From NCBI GenBank assembly GCA_902491915.1, contig CABUJL010000089.1, forward strand, positions 1 through 7,421: a stretch of DNA of 7,421 nucleotides. Reading direction: 5' to 3'. The translations under genes and the position numbers were made by a program. This DNA is from an uncultured Collinsella sp. (GTDB taxonomy: Bacteria > Actinomycetota > Coriobacteriia > Coriobacteriales > Coriobacteriaceae). How positions within the stretch are numbered: position 1 is the stretch's first letter; each line of letters begins with the position of its first letter. The notes beneath the pieces were generated by a model. The model worked only from the letters and a program-made list of their open reading frames with translations. It searched no databases and was not told the origin of the DNA. Shown piece by piece: positions 1-4,730 of this stretch.

Positions 1-542
1 ATGGAGCCGCCGGTGTGCGAGCCCAGCGAGAGCGCGCCCTCGCCTGCGGCGACGGCGGCAGCGGAGCCGCCCGAGGAGCCGCCGGGCACGCGCTCGGTAT
101 CCCAGGGGTTGTTGGTACGGTGGAACGCCGAGCTCTCGGTGGAGCTGCCAAAGGCAAACTCGTCCATGTTGGCCTTGCCCATGGGCAGGCAGCCGGCGTC
201 GAGCATGCGCTGGACGCAGGTGGCGGTGTAGACGCTCTGGTAGTTCTCGAGCATGCGGGAAGCGCAGGTGGTGCGCGTGCCCACGAGGTTCATGTTGTCC
301 TTGATGGCCAGCGGCACGCCCGCGAGCGGAGGCAGCGGCTTGCCTGCAGCGCGGTCGGCATCCACACGCGCAGCGGCCTCGAGCGCAAGCTCGGGCGCCA
401 CCTGCAGGAATGCCTGGACCCCACCCTCGCGCGCCTCGATGGCGGCAAGGGAGGCCTGGGCCACCTCGGTAGCGGTAAAGTCGCCGGCGGCAACGCCCGC
501 GGCAATCTGGGCGGCGGTAAGGGAATCGAAGCTTAGCGCCAT
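1..542 (-). CDS. gatA: Asp/Glu-tRNA(Asn/Gln) amidotransferase subunit A, N-terminal part
   Basis: This is the amidase subunit of GatCAB. In the cytoplasm it releases ammonia from glutamine and passes it to GatB, which amidates mischarged Glu-tRNA(Gln) or Asp-tRNA(Asn). The first 180 residues are visible and the gene continues off the left edge. Amidase-signature landmarks are present: Lys81 in GVPLAIKDN, the NMDEFAFGSS segment (125-134), the cis-Ser loop PGGSSGGS (153-160, Ser156) and Ser180 in TGGS as the nucleophile. The ATG at 540-542 shares one base with the gatC stop (TAATG) and is preceded by GGGGGAG at a good distance, so translation is probably coupled to gatC. Residue 176 is His in LGSHTGGS, where the family nearly always has Asp; the codon is CAC at 15-17. 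The identity is clear. The effect of His176 is unknown, and a sequencing error is possible. Confidence 0.96.
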   Translation of the reverse strand, partial: MALSFDSLTAAQIAAGVAAGDFTATEVAQASLAAIEAREGGVQAFLQVAPELALEAAARVDADRAAGKPLPPLAGVPLAIKDNMNLVGTRTTCASRMLENYQSVYTATCVQRMLDAGCLPMGKANMDEFAFGSSTESSAFHRTNNPWDTERVPGGSSGGSAAAVAAGEGALSLGSHTGGS

Positions 543-853
543 TACTCGCTCTCCCCCTCTCCCAAAATGGACGGCACGCGGAAGTAGCGGTCGCGCGCGC
601 TGCCGGCGTTTTCGAGCGCAACGTCGAGCGGCAGGTCGCGCTCGGGCTCGCGCAGGTCGTCGCCCATCACGTTGGACAGGCTTCCGATGGGATGGAACGT
701 GGGCTCCACGTCGGGCAAGTCATATTGCAAGACGGGCTCGAGCATCTGGACGGCGTCGTTCATGTAGGACGTCATCTGGGCGAGCTCGTCATCGGTCAGT
801 GCGATCTTTGCGTACTCGGCGATGCCGCGCACGTCTTTCTCGCTGAGTGCCAT
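542..853 (-). CDS. gatC: Asp/Glu-tRNA(Asn/Gln) amidotransferase subunit C
   Basis: This is the small GatC subunit (103 aa), which wraps around the GatA-GatB interface and stabilises the complex. The typical pattern is present: an N-terminal helical part beginning ALSEKDVRGIAEYAKIAL, the central DVEPTFHPIG segment, and a C-terminal DRYFRVPSIL close to the conserved F-x-VP-x-IL ending. Length is normal for the family. The start is the ATG at 851-853, because GGAAGGGAG lies just upstream of it. An in-frame ATG six codons further up (869-871) has no such site. The gene is first in its operon and overlaps gatA by one base. The usual NVxRxD motif reads NVMGDD here, a modest deviation. Upstream lies a repeat-rich intergenic stretch with a possible promoter. 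Confidence 0.95.
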   Translation of the reverse strand: MALSEKDVRGIAEYAKIALTDDELAQMTSYMNDAVQMLEPVLQYDLPDVEPTFHPIGSLSNVMGDDLREPERDLPLDVALENAGSARDRYFRVPSILGEGESE

Positions 854-888
854 AGGCGCTCCCTTCCGCATAACAGATAAACCGCTCT

Positions 889-894
889 AGTATA
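889..894 (-). promoter_or_regulatory. possible -10 box for gatC-gatA
   Basis: On the minus strand TATACT (five of six bases of the consensus TATAAT) lies 35 bases before the gatC start. No good -35 hexamer sits 16-18 bases upstream; the best-placed bases read CTGCTC. It is the only reasonable promoter element seen in front of gatC, so it is offered as a weak candidate. Confidence 0.35.
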
Positions 895-990
895 CAAGGC
901 AACGCCGCTTGGAGCAGGTGCTTTACCCAAATGCAGCGAAAACGTAACGAGGACGGCGGGCTGGCAGGCGACGGGCCGGCGGTTCTGCAA

Positions 991-1058
991 CGAAACCGCA
1001 CCGTCCATAGCGAAAACCGTCTCGCCCACAACGAAAACCGTCGCGCCCGCAACGAAGA
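991..1058. repeat. 21-base imperfect tandem repeat, about 3 copies
   Basis: Three successive units begin with CGAAA: 991-1010 (20 bases), 1011-1031 and 1032-1052 (21 bases each). A degenerate fourth unit starts at 1053. The second and third units share the start CGAAAACCGT and differ at only a few bases. The array runs straight into the inverted repeat at 1058. The period of 21 keeps all frames open, which explains the spurious short reading frames with a seven-residue repeat seen here. It is too short a unit, with no spacers, to be a CRISPR array. Confidence 0.75.
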
Positions 1059-1118
1059 CCATCACAACATTCGACGTTTTTCGCCAAAATCGAGATTTTC
1101 ATCGAATGTTGTGATGGT
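1058..1118. repeat. long perfect inverted repeat (17-base arms)
   Basis: Arms 1058-1074 and 1102-1118 are exact reverse complements (outer end ACCATCACAAC), separated by 27 bases. The loop contains a smaller dyad, AAAAT CGAG ATTTT (1086-1099). No T tract follows on either strand, so this does not look like a standard terminator. It may still end or stabilise the sortase transcript, which arrives from the right. The combination with the adjacent tandem repeat suggests a dispersed intergenic element; that needs a genome-wide comparison. Confidence 0.8.
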
Positions 1119-1130
1119 TTGAAAGCCCCG

Positions 1131-1165
1131 ACCACCACAAAGGTGCCTGTCCCCATTGCGGTGGT
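1131..1165. repeat. REP-like hairpin with GGGGACAGGCACC loop
   Basis: Arms 1131-1140 (ACCACCACAA) and 1156-1165 pair over ten positions with one mismatch, around a 15-base loop. Read on the minus strand, the region contains ATGGGGACAGGCACCTTTG. From memory, GGGGACAGGCACC occurs in many bacterial intergenic repeats linked to REP-associated Y1 transposases; I could not search for it. The hairpin lies just 3' of the sortase stop codon (1179) and could also act as a transcript end. Confidence 0.5.
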
Positions 1166-1178
1166 TCTGGAGAATGTC

Positions 1179-2117
1179 CTATGCCGAGGCCTTGGCCTTG
1201 CGGCGCTTGCGGACCGCGTGGATCACGATGTCCAGCAGCAACAGCACAATGGCCACGACCACGATGAGCACGGCAAACTCGCGCTTGCCCCAGTGGCGGC
1301 CGGCCAGCGACTTTTGCTTGTCGACATCCTTCTTGTTGTACTTGGTGCGCACGCAATGCACCAGCAGGCGATGGTCGTTCACGCCGTAGGGCGTGCAGGT
1401 GACGAGCGTCACCTTGTCGGCGCCGGGCTCGATGGTCAGCGACTCCATCTCCTCGGGCAGCACCACCTCGGAGTCCACCATCTTGTAGGCGAGCGTCTTA
1501 TTCATGGTGTGCAGCAGCACCAGGTCGCCGGGCTCCAGCGAATGGATGTCGTCGAACATGCTCAGGTTGCGCATGCCCGAGTGCGCGGTGAGCACGCAAT
1601 GCGTCGAGGTGCCGCCCACCGGCAGGCTCGTGCCCTCCAGGTGGCCAACGCCCGCCATAAGGACTTCTTCGCTCGTACCGTGGTAGATGGGCATGCTCAC
1701 GTCGATGGAGGGGATCTCGACCCAGCTCATCATGGGGTCACGGTCAAAGATGAGCTGCTGGGCGTAGGGCTCGATCTGGTCGGCGGGAAGCTCGGTGGCC
1801 TCGCCCGCGAGCTGCTCGTTAAAGGAGCGCGCCTGGAGCAGGATGCGCTCGCGCTCCTCGGCAGACAGCGCGTCCACGGTGCTGGACACCGTGCTGATCT
1901 GGTTGAACACGCCCGAGGCCTCGAGCCGGTCCAAGATCCACGGCCAGGTCATAAGGCCCACGCCAATAAGGATGATGACGATGGTGATGAGCCGGTCGGC
2001 CCAGCGCGGCAGCCGCTTGCGGCGGCGCTTGGGCTTTGGTTGAGGTTTGGGCTGAGGGCTTGAGCCACCGTTAGCCGCGGCGTTATTGCTCTTCATATGT
2101 TTGGCGCCCTGCACCAT
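1179..2117 (-). CDS. class C (pilin-polymerising) sortase
   Basis: This is a membrane transpeptidase that cleaves the sorting signal of pilins between Thr/Ser and Gly and joins the new carboxyl end to a lysine of the next subunit. It is 312 aa from the ATG at 2115-2117. A GTG one codon earlier (2118-2120) is equally compatible with the upstream AGGAG. In order: a Pro/Lys-rich basic cytoplasmic tail (to about 40), a membrane segment (about 42-59), the catalytic domain, a second membrane segment (about 281-299) and a basic end. Catalytic residues are His179 (LTAHSGM), Cys241 (TLVTCTPYGV) and Arg250 (NDHRLLV). The C-terminal membrane segment and the IYHGTSEEVLMAGVGHLEGTSLP stretch in two parts (145-155, 156-165) are typical of class C. 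The lid, usually Asp-Pro-Trp/Phe, appears as Glu116-Pro-Tyr. The gene lies downstream of three wall-anchored proteins but beyond a terminator, so it may have its own promoter. Confidence 0.95.
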   Translation of the reverse strand: MVQGAKHMKSNNAAANGGSSPQPKPQPKPKRRRKRLPRWADRLITIVIILIGVGLMTWPWILDRLEASGVFNQISTVSSTVDALSAEERERILLQARSFNEQLAGEATELPADQIEPYAQQLIFDRDPMMSWVEIPSIDVSMPIYHGTSEEVLMAGVGHLEGTSLPVGGTSTHCVLTAHSGMRNLSMFDDIHSLEPGDLVLLHTMNKTLAYKMVDSEVVLPEEMESLTIEPGADKVTLVTCTPYGVNDHRLLVHCVRTKYNKKDVDKQKSLAGRHWGKREFAVLIVVVAIVLLLLDIVIHAVRKRRKAKASA

Positions 2118-2133
2118 CACCGGTCACTCCTCT

Positions 2134-2161
2134 ACAACTCAAGTTGTCTAAACAAATAATA
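2134..2161 (-). promoter_or_regulatory. possible sortase promoter with palindrome
   Basis: On the minus strand TATTAT (2156-2161) could be the -10 box of the sortase gene. No convincing -35 lies at the usual distance; TTGTCC is 23 bases upstream. Between this box and the ribosome binding site is a dyad with arms ACAACT and AGTTGT (2134-2139, 2142-2147) around two bases. It could be an operator or a small mRNA hairpin. An independent promoter is expected because of the terminator at 2694-2731. Confidence 0.3.
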
Positions 2162-2273
2162 GCCGATTAGCGAGCTTCCACGCCGGACAACGCCGCTAGG
2201 CTGCACCGTCCAGTCGAGGATAAGCCAGCATTTGCGTTTTCAAAATGTTCCGAATCGGCGGGGCGATTCGGGA

Positions 2274-2385
2274 TACAATGTCAATAGAAAACGACGCACC
2301 CCGCGTAAGTGTACAAGAGCGCGGGCGGCCTAGTTTTCAGCTTTTGTTAAATGCCCGGGATCCGACCCCCGGGCATTCTTATTTG
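2274..2385 (+). ncRNA. candidate plus-strand small RNA (about 100 nt)
   Basis: A TACAAT hexamer (2274-2279) is followed after about 70 bases by a strong hairpin with a T-rich tail (2350-2385). In between there is no reading frame with a ribosome binding site, but there is a second small stem (CCCGCG 2300-2305 with CGCGGG 2320-2325). The 3' end would overlap the 3' end of the small membrane-peptide gene on the other strand. No -35 box with normal spacing is visible. An 8-base inverted repeat (2250-2257, 2264-2271) sits where the promoter spacer would be. This is a hypothesis from layout only. Confidence 0.25.
2350..2385 (+). terminator. probable intrinsic terminator, plus strand
   Basis: A 10-base perfect stem, AATGCCCGGG (2350-2359) with its complement (2368-2377), encloses 8 bases and is followed on the plus strand by CTTATTTG. 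The tail is T-rich but not a pure T run. On the minus strand the sequence after the hairpin is A-rich, so termination there would be weaker. It may nevertheless mark the transcript end of the peptide gene whose stop codon is at 2379. Confidence 0.45.
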
Positions 2386-2528
2386 CGCTTTCGGCGCAAA
2401 TGCCGTCCACCGTCCGCACCGCGCGTGCGCCTACGGACCTTAAACCGAACCTCATACGAGTCAAGAAACGCGATGACGAACGTGCCCACCGCCGCGAGGG
2501 CGGCGAGCGCGTTAAGGAATTTCAGCAT
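2379..2528 (-). CDS. probable 49-aa membrane peptide, holin-like/type I toxin-like
   Basis: This is a small reading frame starting at the ATG 2526-2528, preceded by GGAGG with a seven-base spacer, a better site than the longer in-frame versions have. The product has one hydrophobic stretch (about residues 4-21, FLNALAALAAVGTFVIAF), a short acidic turn (DSYE), then a strongly basic tail ending RRKRK. A single membrane span followed by a positively charged tail is the layout of small holin-like or type I toxin peptides. The resemblance is in style only and I recognise no family. The gene stands alone between the pilin terminator and the sortase. It may be co-transcribed with the sortase or belong to an independent module with the opposing transcript. 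It could also be a chance frame. Confidence 0.5.
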   Translation of the reverse strand: MLKFLNALAALAAVGTFVIAFLDSYEVRFKVRRRTRGADGGRHLRRKRK

Positions 2529-2693
2529 TTGGGGACCTCCGATCGAGTCGTCGGCCGCCCGCGCACGGGATGCGTCGCAAAGCCATTTTACTGCGAGCGT
2601 ATGCACCCACAGCTGGCAAACGCAATAATTGCAAACATCTGTTCGATATTCATACGCTTGATCCATCGGGCAATGGAGCCTGGCTGCGTTACC

Positions 2694-2731
2694 AAAAAAA
2701 CGGGGCAGACTCCAGCGCGGAGCCTGCCCCG
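2694..2731 (-). terminator. strong intrinsic terminator after the pilin genes
   Basis: On the minus strand a 13-base stem (2719-2731 with 2701-2713, one mismatch that is a G-U pair in RNA) closes a five-base loop and is followed directly by seven T (2694-2700). The stem is GC-rich and starts CGGGGCAG. It lies about 100 bases after the backbone pilin stop codon and should end transcription of the three wall-anchored genes before the sortase. Confidence 0.92.
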
Positions 2732-2831
2732 AAAAGAGAATGGCAAAGCAAGAACGTGGATGGACGAGAAAAGTGTCCGCAAGTCTCATGGCCATCACAT
2801 CCCACCTGCCAAAGGGATGGGTGAGCGAGCG

Positions 2832-4622
2832 TTACTCCTGCTCGGACTCCTCAGCCTGCTTACGGCTGCGGATGAGGTGCGCCACGCCGATGCACAGCAC
2901 CGCGCCACCAGCAATCCAAGTGAAGGTCACGCCGTTAAGACCAGTGAGGGGGAGGCCAGAGCCCTTCTTGTTCTCGATGGTGACGGGGATTTTGGTCGAG
3001 TCAACTTTTTTATTGAGATCAGAGGTGACCATATTAGAGTTGTCAGTCACCTTGAGATTCGCCAGTTTACCGGTTGCCGGATCGTACGTAGGCGTCACCG
3101 TAATTTCGAAGTCTGCGATGGTGTTGTAGCCTGCAGGCGTCTTGCTCTCAGAAATCTGATACGTGCCTTCAACGAGTCCAGGAATAAAGACCTTGTTACC
3201 CTCCTCCGTGGTTTCAAATGTATCAGCTTGGTTCTCGTCATCGGTGAAGCTGCCATCTTTTTTCAGCCATTTAGCGACTTTTTTAGTTGCCCCTTCCTTG
3301 ATCATTTTGACCTTAAAGCCAGCATCGAGTTTTGCGCCCGAATTCTTCTGATCGGTCTTGGTGATATTGAAGCCGAAGACATAGTCGGTGACTTCCTTTG
3401 ATTCGGAAGTGCCGGTACCGGTAGACATAGGGTCGTTGGAGTAGACAAGCTTGACATCATTGGTGTTGCCGGTGGCCGTGTATTCAGCCTTTTTGGTCAG
3501 CTTTGCCTTGTATGTTACAACGACCTCGGATTTCTCATTGAGTGTCACGCCTACGGCGTTTGCAGCAGCCTTGAGGTCGGTGAAGGAGATTGTCAGGTCG
3601 TGACCTGTAACGTTTTCGGATTCATCCTTAGTTTCCGTAAGTTTTACCGTGTAGCCATTTGCAGGCTGCGCAGTGCTGGAAAGAGGGATAGAAGTGCCGT
3701 CAATAGTGACTGCAACCGAGCTCGAGTCGGCGTCCAGTCCAACAGAGAGGTGGTCTTGGAACACATACTGGTATTTATCGTACGAGGCAATATTGTCTGC
3801 AACAGTACCGGTCAACTTATAGTCGATTACCTGCCCGATCCAAGCGTCGCCCACGTTCTTCCAATTGTCCTCCGTGGCAGTACCGGCCGTTTTGTCCGTA
3901 GTGTCATCGAGAATCTTCTTGTCAACCGTAGGAATGCTGGTCTTCTCGGTGACCGTCACGGATTTACCACCCACGATAGCGAAAATCGGAGAAGTGCCAG
4001 TATTCGGCTTGTCCGCCTTAAGGCCGTCCGACACGAACAGGTAATAGCCATCGCCGTAAAGGCCATCTTCATTAGTGTCCGGGCGAGTCCACGAAGTGTC
4101 CGCCGTAAGGGTTCCCGCAGCGGTCTCAGCCGCAACACTTTGCTTCTTGCCCGAAACCGCAGCCGCAATTTCATAAAGCACATCGCCGGGGGCAACGCGC
4201 GTACCGCCAGTAGTTGCCGTGCCGGCAGAAGTGCCCGTCACATTTTGAGAAAGCCATTCGGCGACAACCTGAGCAGTGGGATCGTCGGGAAGCTTCTTGG
4301 TGTCATTCTTCTCCACAAGCTTTTTGTAATCGTCAGACCCCTCAATGGCGGCAATCACCTTAGGACCGATGGTATTATTTGCCCATTTAATATCGGAAGC
4401 AACCTTGCCATTGTCCTTCTCGTCAACGACTTTTGCCTTGAAGATCTGATAGGCCTTGAACGTATTGCCCTTGTTGTCCTCGGCGACCTTGTTAATCGTG
4501 ATGCTACCCTGGTCGCCCTCAGCAAACGCCATGGTCACGGGCGCCATAACGCCACCGAAGCTCAGCGCTGCTGTGAGGCCGGCGGTTACTGCCAAGCGTG
4601 CGATGTTCTTGCTCATGCTCAT
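2832..4622 (-). CDS. LPLTG-anchored backbone-type pilin (SpaA/FimA-like)
   Basis: This is a 596-aa secreted pilin, probably the shaft subunit because of its domain set and its place next to a strong terminator. The start at 4620-4622 is chosen for the GAGGAAAAG site before it; the in-frame 22-codon extension lacks one. Order: signal peptide (1-34, cut after AFA), N-terminal domain beginning GSITINK, possible pilin-motif Lys227 in VTVTEK, a middle Cna-B domain from PTVDKKI (about 231) to YSNDP (394-398), a third Cna-B domain from FNITKTD (418-424), E-box YQISESKTPAGY (488-499, Glu492), then LPLTG (557-561), a hydrophobic span and a charged tail. Likely isopeptide partners are Lys235-Asn396 and Lys422-Asn551. 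The sortase would cleave LPLT/G and link it to a lysine of the next subunit. The usual VYPK motif is not seen. Base composition is clearly lower in GC than the neighbouring pilin. Confidence 0.93.
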   Translation of the reverse strand: MSMSKNIARLAVTAGLTAALSFGGVMAPVTMAFAEGDQGSITINKVAEDNKGNTFKAYQIFKAKVVDEKDNGKVASDIKWANNTIGPKVIAAIEGSDDYKKLVEKNDTKKLPDDPTAQVVAEWLSQNVTGTSAGTATTGGTRVAPGDVLYEIAAAVSGKKQSVAAETAAGTLTADTSWTRPDTNEDGLYGDGYYLFVSDGLKADKPNTGTSPIFAIVGGKSVTVTEKTSIPTVDKKILDDTTDKTAGTATEDNWKNVGDAWIGQVIDYKLTGTVADNIASYDKYQYVFQDHLSVGLDADSSSVAVTIDGTSIPLSSTAQPANGYTVKLTETKDESENVTGHDLTISFTDLKAAANAVGVTLNEKSEVVVTYKAKLTKKAEYTATGNTNDVKLVYSNDPMSTGTGTSESKEVTDYVFGFNITKTDQKNSGAKLDAGFKVKMIKEGATKKVAKWLKKDGSFTDDENQADTFETTEEGNKVFIPGLVEGTYQISESKTPAGYNTIADFEITVTPTYDPATGKLANLKVTDNSNMVTSDLNKKVDSTKIPVTIENKKGSGLPLTGLNGVTFTWIAGGAVLCIGVAHLIRSRKQAEESEQE

Positions 4623-4705
4623 CTTCTTTTCCTCTGCTTTCTGCTCGAATTCCATTTGATCTAAATCTGTCTGTCTGTGTCTTAGCATCTGCTTCGCTAC
4701 GTCTC

Positions 4706-4724
4706 GCCCCGCTCTCTGTGGGGC
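4706..4724 (-). other. short GC hairpin between the two pilin genes
   Basis: GCCCC (4706-4710) and GGGGC (4720-4724) form a five-pair GC stem with a nine-base loop, seven bases beyond the stop codon of the upstream pilin. No T run follows, so it is not a normal terminator. It could be a processing or stabilising element giving unequal pilin mRNA levels, but such a short stem may be chance. The rest of the 108-base gap shows no clear promoter. Confidence 0.3.
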
Positions 4725-4730
4725 TGCCAG

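Noticed and set aside
991..1058. CRISPR array
   Set aside because: Units are contiguous and imperfect at 21 bases, with no unique spacers and no cas genes.
796..1156. Minus-strand short frames (77-89 aa) across the intergenic repeats
   Set aside because: They arise from the 21-base repeat, whose period keeps frames open. Two overlap each other in different frames, and both run into gatC or the hairpins.
1119..2063. A 314-codon plus-strand frame opposite the sortase
   Set aside because: Its composition (very rich in His, Gly and Val) is typical of an antisense shadow. The sortase on the other strand has all catalytic residues.
2379..2798. A 139-aa version of the small peptide gene
   Set aside because: The extension would run through the T7 tract and hairpin of the terminator at 2694-2731 and lacks a good ribosome binding site. 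The internal ATG at 2526-2528 has one.
2400..3401. A 333-codon plus-strand frame over the pilin end and spacer
   Set aside because: It crosses the terminator hairpin and the antisense of a clear pilin C-terminus, has no convincing ribosome binding site and no recognisable domain.
3600..4664. A 354-codon plus-strand frame opposite the backbone pilin
   Set aside because: It is a shadow of the pilin gene, with no domain or start signal.
4666..4682. CAGA tetranucleotide repeat upstream of the backbone pilin as a phase-variation switch
   Set aside because: Only about three to four copies are present, outside the coding frame and not in a promoter spacer that I can see.
4623..4688. An N-terminal extension of the backbone pilin starting at 4688
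   Set aside because: The added 22 residues are polar and would bury the signal peptide. The GAGGAAAAG site clearly serves the ATG at 4620-4622.
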